From assembly GCF_900129195.1 (NCBI RefSeq), contig NZ_FQUY01000002.1, forward strand, positions 62,001 to 126,000: DNA of 64,000 nt, written 5' to 3'. Shown in pieces: positions 1 to 7,628 of this stretch. Position numbers and translations under genes: made by a program. The notes under the pieces are model-generated. The model was not told the origin of the DNA and did not search any database. It saw only the letters and a program-made list of their open reading frames with translations. This DNA is from Desulforamulus putei DSM 12395 (GTDB lineage Bacteria > Bacillota > Desulfotomaculia > Desulfotomaculales > Desulfotomaculaceae). The number at the start of each line of letters is the position of its first letter. Position 1 is the first letter of the stretch.

Positions 1-125
1 CCTTGCTGCGGCAGCAAAAAAAACTTTACCCCCATATTACGTTTGTTTTAGCGCCTCACCTGGGCGCTGACCGCCGGATCGCCGAAATTGTCATAGACCG
101 CATGGAGCAAGGAAGTGAAATATAA
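1..125 (+). CDS. cbiX: CbiX-type sirohydrochlorin chelatase, 3' end only
   Basis: An open frame enters from the left edge (codons from position 3) and stops at TAA 123-125. The visible 40 residues include PHITFVLAPHLGADRRIAEI, the usual C-terminal pattern of CbiX/CbiK-like cobaltochelatases (a Pro-Leu-Gly-type turn, then 'D-R-hydrophobic-hydrophobic-E-I-V'). CbiX inserts cobalt into sirohydrochlorin, the first committed step of the anaerobic cobalamin route, which fits cbiC starting 2 bp downstream. The gene is truncated by the window, so nothing can be said about its start, active-site histidines or regulation. Confidence 0.6.
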   Translation, partial: LLRQQKKLYPHITFVLAPHLGADRRIAEIVIDRMEQGSEI

Positions 126-127
126 CA

Positions 128-754
128 TTGGATATTTTTGAAGGTGTTCTCTGGCATCCCAGGGAAATTGAACGTGAAAGCATGCGCCTGGTGGAGGAAT
201 TTTTGCGGCCTTTGCGGCTGTCACCGGGCGAGAAGGCGGTGGTGGGCCGCATCATACATACCAGTGGCGACCCGGATTTGGCAAAGCAGGTCCGTTTTCA
301 TCCCCGGGCGGTGGAAGCGGGGGTGGCGGCTTTAAAAAGGGGCGCTCATGTTTATACCGATGTCACCATGCTGGGGGCCGGCATTAACAGCAGCCGGCTG
401 AGCCGGTGGGGCGGGGCTGTGCATTGTGCCGTGCACAGCCCGGCAGTGGTGGCGGAGGCAAAGGCCAGGGGAATCACACGTTCCGCCGTGGCCATGGAGA
501 GGTTTGGCGAAAAATTGAACGGCCAGGTGGTGGCCATCGGCAATGCCCCGACGGCCCTGTTCGTCCTCCTGGGGATGATCCGCCGGGGGCTGCGACCCGC
601 CCTGGTGGTGGGTATGCCGGTGGGCTTTGTGGGGGCGGCCCGGTCCAAGGAATTGTTAATGCAGGCGGACGTCCCCTATATCACCATCCGGGGCACCAGA
701 GGGGGCAGCCCCCTGGCGGCCGCCACTATTAATGCCTTGTTGTATATTGACTAA
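128..754 (+). CDS. cbiC: Precorrin-8X / cobalt-precorrin-8 methylmutase
   Basis: A 208-residue cytosolic enzyme of the CbiC/CobH family, which moves a methyl group from C-11 to C-12 to form (cobalt-)hydrogenobyrinate/cobyrinate. The family histidine is present in IIHTSGDP (His44), followed by the conserved TDVTMLGAGIN and GNAPTALF segments; length is normal for the family. I take the TTG at 128 as start: AAGGA lies at 110-114 and an upstream gene ends at 125. It sits 2 bp after cbiX and 33 bp before cobQ, in one cobalamin operon running to about 6 kb. Confidence 0.93.
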   Translation: MDIFEGVLWHPREIERESMRLVEEFLRPLRLSPGEKAVVGRIIHTSGDPDLAKQVRFHPRAVEAGVAALKRGAHVYTDVTMLGAGINSSRLSRWGGAVHCAVHSPAVVAEAKARGITRSAVAMERFGEKLNGQVVAIGNAPTALFVLLGMIRRGLRPALVVGMPVGFVGAARSKELLMQADVPYITIRGTRGGSPLAAATINALLYID

Positions 755-773
755 ATAAAAACCATTCCTGATG

Positions 774-787
774 GGAGGGAACCCTCC
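774..787 (+). promoter_or_regulatory. Inverted repeat overlapping the cobQ ribosome-binding site
   Basis: GGAGGG (774-779) and CCCTCC (782-787) are perfect complements separated by two bases and lie directly before the TTG start at 788. If paired (at least the inner-loop-tolerant 4-5 bp), the SD site would be hidden. No riboswitch-like aptamer is visible in the 33-bp gap, so a role in translation is only a possibility. Confidence 0.3.
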
Positions 788-2323
788 TTGGCTCTTGCAA
801 AAACAATTATGATTCAAGGCACCTCTTCCCATGTGGGAAAGAGTTTGCTTTGTGCCGCCCTTTGCCGGATTTTTAAACAGGATGGCTTCCGGGTGGCGCC
901 CTTCAAGGCCCAAAACATGGCCCTTAACAGCTATGTCACCCTGGACGGGGGCGAAATCGGCAGGGCCCAGGGGGCCCAGGCGGAGGCTGCCGGTGTAACG
1001 GCCACGGTGCAAATGAACCCTATTTTGTTAAAACCAAAGCAGGATTTAAATGCCCAGGTGGTGGTACTGGGGAAACCCCTGGCAGATATGAGCGCCAGGG
1101 ACTACCGGCAGCATTTTTTGCCCCGGGCGGTCAGTCTGGTGAAACAATGCTTGGAGGACCTGCGGCGGCAATATGACGTGCTGGTTATCGAAGGGGCAGG
1201 CAGTCCCGCTGAGGTAAACTTAAAGGACCGGGACATTGTCAATATGCGGACCGCTTTTTTGGCGGAGGCGCCGGTGCTCCTAGCTGCCGACATCGACCGG
1301 GGAGGTGTTTTTGCTTCCCTGGTGGGAACCCTGGAACTTTTGGAACCCTGGGAGCGTCAAAAGGTGGCGGGGTTTATCATCAATAAATTCCGCGGCGACC
1401 TTGAACTTTTGCGGCCGGGCCTGGAATTTTTGGAGCAGCGCACCGGCATACCGGTGCTGGGGGTCGTGCCTTATCTGCATGGGCACGGTATTGAAGAGGA
1501 AGACTCCGTTTCTCTGGCCGGGACACCCAAAAACCCGGCCGGGGCCGAACTGGATATTGCCGTTATTCAGCTGCCAAGGATTTCAAATTTTACCGACTTT
1601 GACCTTCTGGGACGGGTACCGGGTGTGGCCCTCCGCTTTGTGGGCCCCGCAGATGCCCTGGGTCAGCCGGACGCAGTGATTCTCCCCGGCACCAAAAATA
1701 CCGTGGCGGATTTGCTTTACCTGAGGGAGAAGGGTTTGGACAAAGAAATCATGGTCCTGGCCCAAAGGGGCGTCCCCTTGGTGGGCATTTGCGGCGGTTA
1801 TCAAATGATGGGGAAAATGCTCTATGACCCCCTGGGTACCGAAGCCGGCCTGGGCAATGTGCCCGGATTGGGCTTGTTGGATATCGAGACCACTTTTGCG
1901 GCGGCAAAACAGACCCACCGCTGCAGCGCCAGAATCACCTGCCCGGAACTTGGCTGGTGTAAAACCGAACGGGAAATAAAGGGTTATGAAATCCATACCG
2001 GGCAGGTAAAACTAGGCGAAGGGGCGAAGCCGCTTTTGCATATTACCAGCCGTTCCGGGATTGCCACCTGTCTGGCGGATGGGGCGGTGGCTGAACAAGG
2101 ACAGATTTTCGGCACCCACCTGCACGGGCTTTTTGATAACAGCGGCCTGCTGCTGGATTGGGTGAACTACCTGAGAAACCGCAAGGGCCTTTCTCCCTTA
2201 ACAGCAGGACAGCTACCGGTACACCGGGATGAAAAATATGACCGGCTGGCAGAAACCGTTCGCCGGCACCTGGACATGGGCACATTGTATAAAATTATGG
2301 GTTTGGGAGAAATCAAGGCATGA
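788..2323 (+). CDS. cobQ: Cobyric acid synthase (glutamine-hydrolysing)
   Basis: 511 residues, the normal length for CobQ/CbiP. It amidates the b, d, e and g side chains of adenosyl-cobyrinate diamide with ATP and glutamine. The N-terminal dethiobiotin-synthetase-like ATPase has GTSSHVGKS at residues 11-19. The C-terminal class I amidotransferase-like domain has the nucleophile in VGICGGYQMMG (Cys335) and the catalytic histidine in GTHLHG near residue 444. TTG start with SD GGGAGG 8-10 bp upstream. The stop overlaps the cbiB start (ATGA, 2320-2323), implying translational coupling. Confidence 0.95.
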   Translation: MALAKTIMIQGTSSHVGKSLLCAALCRIFKQDGFRVAPFKAQNMALNSYVTLDGGEIGRAQGAQAEAAGVTATVQMNPILLKPKQDLNAQVVVLGKPLADMSARDYRQHFLPRAVSLVKQCLEDLRRQYDVLVIEGAGSPAEVNLKDRDIVNMRTAFLAEAPVLLAADIDRGGVFASLVGTLELLEPWERQKVAGFIINKFRGDLELLRPGLEFLEQRTGIPVLGVVPYLHGHGIEEEDSVSLAGTPKNPAGAELDIAVIQLPRISNFTDFDLLGRVPGVALRFVGPADALGQPDAVILPGTKNTVADLLYLREKGLDKEIMVLAQRGVPLVGICGGYQMMGKMLYDPLGTEAGLGNVPGLGLLDIETTFAAAKQTHRCSARITCPELGWCKTEREIKGYEIHTGQVKLGEGAKPLLHITSRSGIATCLADGAVAEQGQIFGTHLHGLFDNSGLLLDWVNYLRNRKGLSPLTAGQLPVHRDEKYDRLAETVRRHLDMGTLYKIMGLGEIKA

Positions 2324-3276
2324 GTGTGCTCATTTTGGCAGCCCTGCTCATTGACCTGCTGGTGGGAGATCCCCGCTGCCTTCCTCATCCTGTGGTCCTG
2401 ATGGGCTCCCTGATTCAAAAATGCGAAGCGCTAATAAGAAAAACTGCCACCGACGCCACCGCATTAAGGATCGGTGGGGTTCTGCTGGTGATTGCGGTTT
2501 GCACGGTGACATATTTCATTACCCAGGGCCTGATCTGGCTGGCAGGAACTGTCCATCCATGGCTGGGCCTGGCTGTCCACCTGTGGCTGTTATCCACCAC
2601 CCTGGCCGTAAAGAGTTTGCACCAGCACGCCAGGGCAGTGGCAGAACCCCTGGCCCGGGGGGATATCGTCACCGCTCGTCAGAAGGTGTCCCTCATCGTG
2701 GGGCGGGACTGCGAAAATTTAAATGAACGGGAAATTACCCGGGCCACCGTGGAAACGGTAGCGGAAAACACGGTGGACGGCATCGTGTCACCGCTTTTTT
2801 ATGCCTTTATCGGCGGCGCTCCCCTAGCCATGACCTATAAAGCCATTAACACCATGGACAGTATGATCGGGCACCGGCATCAGGATTATTTATATCTCGG
2901 CTGGGCCGCCGCCAGGCTGGACGACCTGGCCAATTATCTTCCCGCCAGGCTGGCGGGAGTCTTCTACTCCTTTCTTTCCATAGGCTCACCCGGCGGGTTT
3001 ACTTCCACTGTCCGGGCTGTCCTGCGGGACGCTCCGGCCCACCCCAGCCCCAACAGCGGGATCCCTGAGGCCGCTGTGGCAGGTGCCCTGGGAATTCAGT
3101 TGGGAGGCACCAACTATTACCGGGGTGAAGCTTCACACCGTCCCTTCATGGGGAAAGAGAAATATCCCCTGACATACCGTCACATTCAACAGGCGCTGCA
3201 TCTTACTTACGGCGTGACTGCCCTGACGGTGCTGGCAGGAGTGTTAGTAAGGTTCGTACTTGAAAGCAGGTTTTAG
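2320..3276 (+). CDS. cbiB: Adenosylcobinamide-phosphate synthase CbiB
   Basis: 318 residues, an integral membrane protein of the CbiB/CobD(Pseudomonas) family that joins adenosyl-cobyric acid with aminopropanol (phosphate). The N-terminus LLIDLLVGDPRCLPHPV is the classic CbiB opening. The conserved core ETVAENTVDGIVSPL through AINTMDSMIGHR lies at about residues 145-188. Several hydrophobic helices are evident (around 45-85, 160-180, 285-305). Its start overlaps the cobQ stop by 4 bp. A PduX-like kinase and a CobD-like decarboxylase in the same operon would supply the aminopropanol phosphate. Confidence 0.95.
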   Translation: MSVLILAALLIDLLVGDPRCLPHPVVLMGSLIQKCEALIRKTATDATALRIGGVLLVIAVCTVTYFITQGLIWLAGTVHPWLGLAVHLWLLSTTLAVKSLHQHARAVAEPLARGDIVTARQKVSLIVGRDCENLNEREITRATVETVAENTVDGIVSPLFYAFIGGAPLAMTYKAINTMDSMIGHRHQDYLYLGWAAARLDDLANYLPARLAGVFYSFLSIGSPGGFTSTVRAVLRDAPAHPSPNSGIPEAAVAGALGIQLGGTNYYRGEASHRPFMGKEKYPLTYRHIQQALHLTYGVTALTVLAGVLVRFVLESRF

Positions 3277-3278
3277 AG

Positions 3279-3311
3279 AATGGCCAACAGCCAAAGGCCA
3301 ATGGCCCAATA
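3279..3311 (+). repeat. Short GGCCAA-rich intergenic repeat
   Basis: The 60-bp gap between cbiB and cobS contains three tandem variants of (A)TGGCCAA/AGCCAAAGGCCAATGGCC. The similar string AATGGCCAAT reappears at 42079-42090 between glmL and glmE. It looks like a degenerate dispersed intergenic repeat; no function is evident. Confidence 0.35.
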
Positions 3312-3338
3312 ATATCCTAAATGCACGGAGGTACCCCC

Positions 3339-4088
3339 TTGTTCACCGGTTTCCGCCTGGCCGTTAGTTTCCTAACAATCATTCCTCTCTACAAAAAAAT
3401 GGCAAACAACCAGGAATTAGCCCGATCGGTGTCGTATTATCCCTTGGTGGGACTGCTGTTGGGGTCCGCTGCCGCAGGGGTGTGCTATCTCCTGCGCATT
3501 TTTGGTTTAACCCTGGCGGCCGATGCGGTTGCCCTGGTGACAATGATCACACTCACCGGCGGATTGCACCTGGACGGGCTGATGGATACCGCTGACGGCC
3601 TCTTGAGCGGACGTGATCGGGGAAAAAAGCTGGAGATCATGAAGGATAGCCGGGTAGGAGCCATGGGAGTTATGGCCTTTGGCACGGTTATGCTTCTAAA
3701 GTTAACCTTTCTTTATGAGTTGGATTGGGGGCTAAAACTGACGGCCCTTATTTTAGCGCCGGCCGCCGGGCGCTGGGCGATGGCCTTTGGCATTGTCCGC
3801 TATCCCTATGCCAGGGCGGCCGGTGGATTGGGGGCCGGCCTTCAGGGAGCCGGGTTCACCCAGTTGGCCATCGCCAGCGTAACCCTGACGGCAGCCGCTG
3901 TCTGGCTGGTCGGGTGGCAGGGGGTGGTGATCCTGGGGACAGTTGGTTTGGTTACGATGGTTTGTACGGGTATGATTGTTAAGAGTTTGGGTGGCATGAC
4001 AGGCGATACCTACGGCGCCACCGGGGAGATGGTAGAAACGTGGACGTTATTTATAATCCTTTTGGGTCAGCAAGCCGGCCTGCTGTAG
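3339..4088 (+). CDS. cobS: Adenosylcobinamide-GDP ribazoletransferase CobS
   Basis: About 249 residues, a polytopic membrane enzyme that condenses adenosylcobinamide-GDP with alpha-ribazole (phosphate), the last assembly step of B12. The family signature GGLHLDGLMDTADGLLSG is present at about residues 70-87, and MTGDTYGATGE near the C-terminus. I choose TTG 3339 over ATG 3321 because GGAGGT (3327-3332) lies 6 bp before it and the protein then begins FTGFRLAVSFLTIIP as expected. The 3' end overlaps the next frame by 49 bp. Cobinamide kinase (cobU) and cobT are not in the window. Confidence 0.92.
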   Translation: MFTGFRLAVSFLTIIPLYKKMANNQELARSVSYYPLVGLLLGSAAAGVCYLLRIFGLTLAADAVALVTMITLTGGLHLDGLMDTADGLLSGRDRGKKLEIMKDSRVGAMGVMAFGTVMLLKLTFLYELDWGLKLTALILAPAAGRWAMAFGIVRYPYARAAGGLGAGLQGAGFTQLAIASVTLTAAAVWLVGWQGVVILGTVGLVTMVCTGMIVKSLGGMTGDTYGATGEMVETWTLFIILLGQQAGLL

Positions 4089-4945
4089 TATTCCGCGGCA
4101 GAGCTGCTGCTCCGGGCACCTGCGGTGAGCTTGTACAGGGAACCCTCCAGGGAGAACCTTTCCTGATCACCTGTCCGGTTGATTTATGGAGCGAAGTATC
4201 CGTTGAGCTTAGCCATTATGGAGAGCCCCGTGCAGACTTGGACAAATCCTGCCGCGCAGCAAGGCTGACGTTGCAATACCTGGGGTTGGAATATGCTTGC
4301 GTATCCATAAAAAGGGTTTCTGTCTTACCGGAGAGTAAAGGTATGGGCAGCAGCACCGCAGACATCGCCGCCACCTGCCTGGCCACCGCTAGGGCTGTTG
4401 GCCGGGAACTTGAGCCGGCAGTAATCGCTAAAATTGCTGCCCAAATTGAACCCAGCGACGGGCAAATGTTCCCCGGTATTATGATTATCAATCATTTAAC
4501 CGGTGAACCAAAGAAGTACCTGGGCCAGGCGCCTCCTTTGGACCTGGTGGTTGCTGACCCCGGGGGCTCGGTGGACACCATTATTTTTAACAGCCGGAAG
4601 GACCTGGCAAGTAAAAACTTTCAGAAGGAACCCATGGTAAAGCAGGCCATTGAATTGGTGGCCCGTGGATTATTGACGGAGGACTGGGAGATGATGGGAC
4701 GGGGCGCCACCATCAGCGCCCAGGCCAATCAGGTGGTACTGCCAAAACCGCATTTGGCCCTGTGGAGGCAGTGGGCTGCGGAACTGCGGGCCCTGGGAGT
4801 GCTGGTGGCCCACAGCGGTACTGTTATGGGGATGATATTGCGACCCGGCGGGGTGGACCCCCGGGAAGCAGCGGACTTTGTCCGGCGCAAAAAGCCTGAA
4901 TGGACAGTCTGGCATACGTCCATGATCAGCGGCGGCCTTCGCTAA
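4040..4945 (+). CDS. pduX: GHMP-family kinase, PduX-like (L-threonine kinase for B12 side chain)
   Basis: 301 residues with the GHMP kinase phosphate-binding motif LPESKGMGSSTADIAAT at about residues 95-112 and an N-terminal APGTCGELVQGT typical of PduX. PduX makes L-threonine-3-phosphate, which CobD decarboxylates to aminopropanol phosphate; the next gene is that decarboxylase, which supports the assignment. The GTG start at 4040 lies inside cobS (49-bp overlap) with GGGGAG at 4023-4028; a slightly later start is possible since the first ~15 residues are not conserved. Other GHMP kinases remain possible. Confidence 0.8.
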   Translation: MDVIYNPFGSASRPAVVFRGRAAAPGTCGELVQGTLQGEPFLITCPVDLWSEVSVELSHYGEPRADLDKSCRAARLTLQYLGLEYACVSIKRVSVLPESKGMGSSTADIAATCLATARAVGRELEPAVIAKIAAQIEPSDGQMFPGIMIINHLTGEPKKYLGQAPPLDLVVADPGGSVDTIIFNSRKDLASKNFQKEPMVKQAIELVARGLLTEDWEMMGRGATISAQANQVVLPKPHLALWRQWAAELRALGVLVAHSGTVMGMILRPGGVDPREAADFVRRKKPEWTVWHTSMISGGLR

Positions 4946-4958
4946 AAGGGTGACGGTG

Positions 4959-6035
4959 ATGCAGCACGGCGGCAATATATGGTTGGCTGAGCAAATGTAT
5001 GGGATAAAAAAAGAAAGTATTCTGGACTTCAGCGCCAATATCAACCCCCTGGGGCCTTCCCCCAGGGCGATGGAAGCATTGCAGGAGTCACTGGTTAACA
5101 TAAAACATTACCCGGAACCCCAGGCTGCATCCCTGCGCCGGGAGATCGCACGGTTAACGGGACTGCCGGAGGAAATGATCATCCTTGGCAACGGCGCTGC
5201 GGAACTGATTTATGCCCTGGGGAGGGTGATCAAACCGCAACGGGTGCTGGTGCCGGTTCCCACCTTCAGTGAATATGCCGTTGGTTTTGCGGACTTTGAA
5301 CGGGTTGAGGTCGTTCTTCGTAAAGAAAATGATTTTAGATTAGAACCCGGGGAACTGGCGCAACTGCTGCAGCCCAGAGATTTAATGATCCTTTGTAACC
5401 CCAACAACCCCACCGGCTGTTTGGTTGAACGGCATAAGCTGGACCCGCTGGTCAGGGGGGCCGGGGAAGTGGGGGCCTGGTTGATGGTGGATGAGGCCTT
5501 TATGGACTTTGTCCGGCCTCAGCAGTCCCTGCTGCCGCATGTACCTGCAAATCCGTTTCTGGTTGTTTTGCGGTCCTTAACGAAATTCTTTGCCATTCCC
5601 GGACTGCGACTGGGTTATCTGGCCGCCGCACCGGAAATAATCAGAGACCTGACTGCCGTACTGCCCCCCTGGCGTGTGAATGTGCCGGCCCAGGTGGCAG
5701 GGTTGGCGTCTCTGCAGGACGAGGAATATATAGAAAGGACATTGCAATTAATAAACCTGCAAAGACTCTTTCTGACCGCCGGCCTGGCAGCCATCCCGGG
5801 CCTGAAGCCCTTGCCTGCCGCAGCCAATTTTATTCTGGTTGACTGCAGTGAAAGCGGCTTGACCGCCGCACAAATTCAAAGCTGCCTTGGGCCCAAAGGA
5901 ATTCTTATCAGGCAGTGTGATAACTTTGCAGGTTTGGACGGCAATTACTTCAGGGTAGCGGTCCGCTGTCAGGAAGAAAACGGTATTTTGTTGCATCATT
6001 TACGGGAAATCATCATGAAAAGAAAGAATAAATAG
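4959..6035 (+). CDS. cobD: Threonine-phosphate decarboxylase, CobD-like (PLP)
   Basis: A fold-type I PLP aminotransferase-like enzyme of ~358 residues. It opens QHGGNIW and continues ILDFSANINPLGPSP, the hallmark of CobD and CobC proteins. CNPNNPTG is the substrate/PLP loop and RSLTKFFAIPGLRLGY carries the Schiff-base lysine (Lys209). It would decarboxylate threonine phosphate to (R)-1-amino-2-propanol phosphate for CbiB. I prefer ATG 4959 to GTG 4950 because AAAGGG (4945-4950) would abut the GTG. It could be confused with histidinol-phosphate aminotransferase, but the operon decides for CobD. Confidence 0.9.
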   Translation: MQHGGNIWLAEQMYGIKKESILDFSANINPLGPSPRAMEALQESLVNIKHYPEPQAASLRREIARLTGLPEEMIILGNGAAELIYALGRVIKPQRVLVPVPTFSEYAVGFADFERVEVVLRKENDFRLEPGELAQLLQPRDLMILCNPNNPTGCLVERHKLDPLVRGAGEVGAWLMVDEAFMDFVRPQQSLLPHVPANPFLVVLRSLTKFFAIPGLRLGYLAAAPEIIRDLTAVLPPWRVNVPAQVAGLASLQDEEYIERTLQLINLQRLFLTAGLAAIPGLKPLPAAANFILVDCSESGLTAAQIQSCLGPKGILIRQCDNFAGLDGNYFRVAVRCQEENGILLHHLREIIMKRKNK

Positions 6036-6073
6036 AGGAAATCTCCTGTACCATGTACGGGCTGATTTCCTCT
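6034..6073 (+). terminator. Hairpin after the cobalamin operon
   Basis: AGAGGAAAT (6034-6042) pairs with ATTTCCTCT (6065-6073), with a further small stem (GTAC/GTAC) inside the loop. It is followed by TATTTGTTATTT, a poor U-tract. It overlaps the cobD stop codon and is the likely operon end. Confidence 0.55.
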
Positions 6074-6236
6074 TATTTGTTATTTATCCGAGGTGTGTTT
6101 TAATTAGACTGTTTATAACAATTACAATGTTTTCGGTGGATAGACAAAAAATTATACGTTGTCATTGATATTTTTCATCTGTTAAAATATTAAAATATAT
6201 TAAATATTAAAAACGGTGAAAGTGCGTGGGGAAAAT

Positions 6237-7462
6237 ATGGCCCAAATAAAGATCTCGTCACCAATGCAAATATTTATGGTCTCTTTTATTGCTATGACAG
6301 TGGCCATGGTACCCTGGGTTATGCGGCCTATCAGGCCTGTTATGATTTGCTGGCAAAGAACCTTGGGCTGCGGGCCCAGGCCACAGCACAGGTGGCAGCT
6401 AATTTAGTAAAGATTGACCAAAAACTGATTGACGAAATGCTGGGGCTGGATATTAAAAGCTCCCGTAATCACCCGGCTGCCCTGGAATTTAAGAAGAAGA
6501 TGGCCCCGCTGCTGGAACAACATGATATTAAATATATCTATGTGGAAACCAGGTTGCAAGGGCATCAAATCCGCTACTTTGTCAGCCCGGAGGAGGAGAA
6601 AGTATTCGGGCAGCCGCCGGGCACCCCGATGGAATATTTTTATGTCTTGACCAGTGAGGACGAAAGCAGCTACACCAACCGGGACCGCTTTGATGTTTCC
6701 GACCCTTTGCGGGAAAGGGCCTATGCCGAGAAAAAACCCTTTTACGACCGGCCTTTGAATAGCAAGTGGGGCAATCTGATAACCGGCTACGCCCCGTTGT
6801 ACAATGAAAAAGGTCAGTTTGTCGGTTTTTTGGGCGTAGATATTTCCGGTCATGAATTTACCAGGCATGTTCACTATGTCAGAAATATCATTATAATAAG
6901 CTTTGGCATTATTGTTCTCCTGGGAGGATTTATCCTTTACCGGGCATCCCGTGTTTTAAGCAAGCCCATGTATTTGGACGGGTTGACCAAATTGTTTAAC
7001 CACCAGTATATGAAAGCAAGACTGGAAGAGGAAATTAACCGGGCCAGAAGATTTAAGCGTCCGCTCAGTGTTCTAATGATTGATTTGGATTTCTTTAAAA
7101 GAATAAACGATTTCTATGGCCATCAATCCGGTGATTTTGTGTTACGTAAAGTATCTGAATTAGTTCTTGTGAACCTGCGGGATGAAGACATTGCCTGCCG
7201 GTACGGCGGGGAGGAACTGGCGGTCATTTTGCCGGAGACCTCGCTTAAGGAAGCAGCGGTGGTGGCGGAAAGACTGCTCCGGTCCATTGAAAAAACGGAG
7301 TTTTCGCTGGCCGGCATAGAAGAACCTGTTCAAGTTACGGTGAGCATTGGTGTTGCGGAATTAAACGAAGGGGATACCCCCGACCGGTTGCTTCAGAGGG
7401 CAGACGAAGCATTGTATCTGGCCAAAAGGCGGGGGCGCAACCGTTATGACTGCTGTGAGTAA
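6237..7462 (+). CDS. Membrane-bound sensor diguanylate cyclase (GGDEF), 5' part out of frame
   Basis: The main frame (6347-7462) encodes an extracytoplasmic cache-like sensor (TGYAPLYNEKGQFVGFLGVDISG), a transmembrane helix (IIIISFGIIVLLGGFIL) and a GGDEF domain with active-site GGEEL (about 7204-7218). RDED five residues earlier matches the inhibitory I-site RxxD. It should make cyclic di-GMP. The first membrane helix (MAQIKISSPMQIFMVSFIAM, ATG 6237) is in another frame; joining after ATGACAGTGGCCATG would give a natural protein, so one base seems lost near 6306-6311. Either this is a sequencing slip, a decayed gene, or the protein starts at a later codon without its first helix. PilZ-type effectors occur at 50.6 kb. 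Confidence 0.72.
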
Positions 7463-7479
7463 GTGGGTAAAGCCCCTTG

Positions 7480-7513
7480 TCCCTGGAATAAAAAGTATTC
7501 CCGGGATTTTTTA
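7480..7513 (+). terminator. Rho-independent terminator after the GGDEF gene
   Basis: TCCCTGGAATA (7480-7490) and TATTCCCGGGA (7496-7506) pair with one mismatch around a 5-base loop, followed by TTTTTTA. Confidence 0.8.
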
Positions 7514-7628
7514 TTTCGGTAACATTCGGGTATGATAATTCTTGGAACATTGGCGAAATCCTTCTGATATGGTAAAGTTTATGTGCGGTAATATTTTGGC
7601 TGGAGATTGGCAGTGGGGAGTGTGAAAC

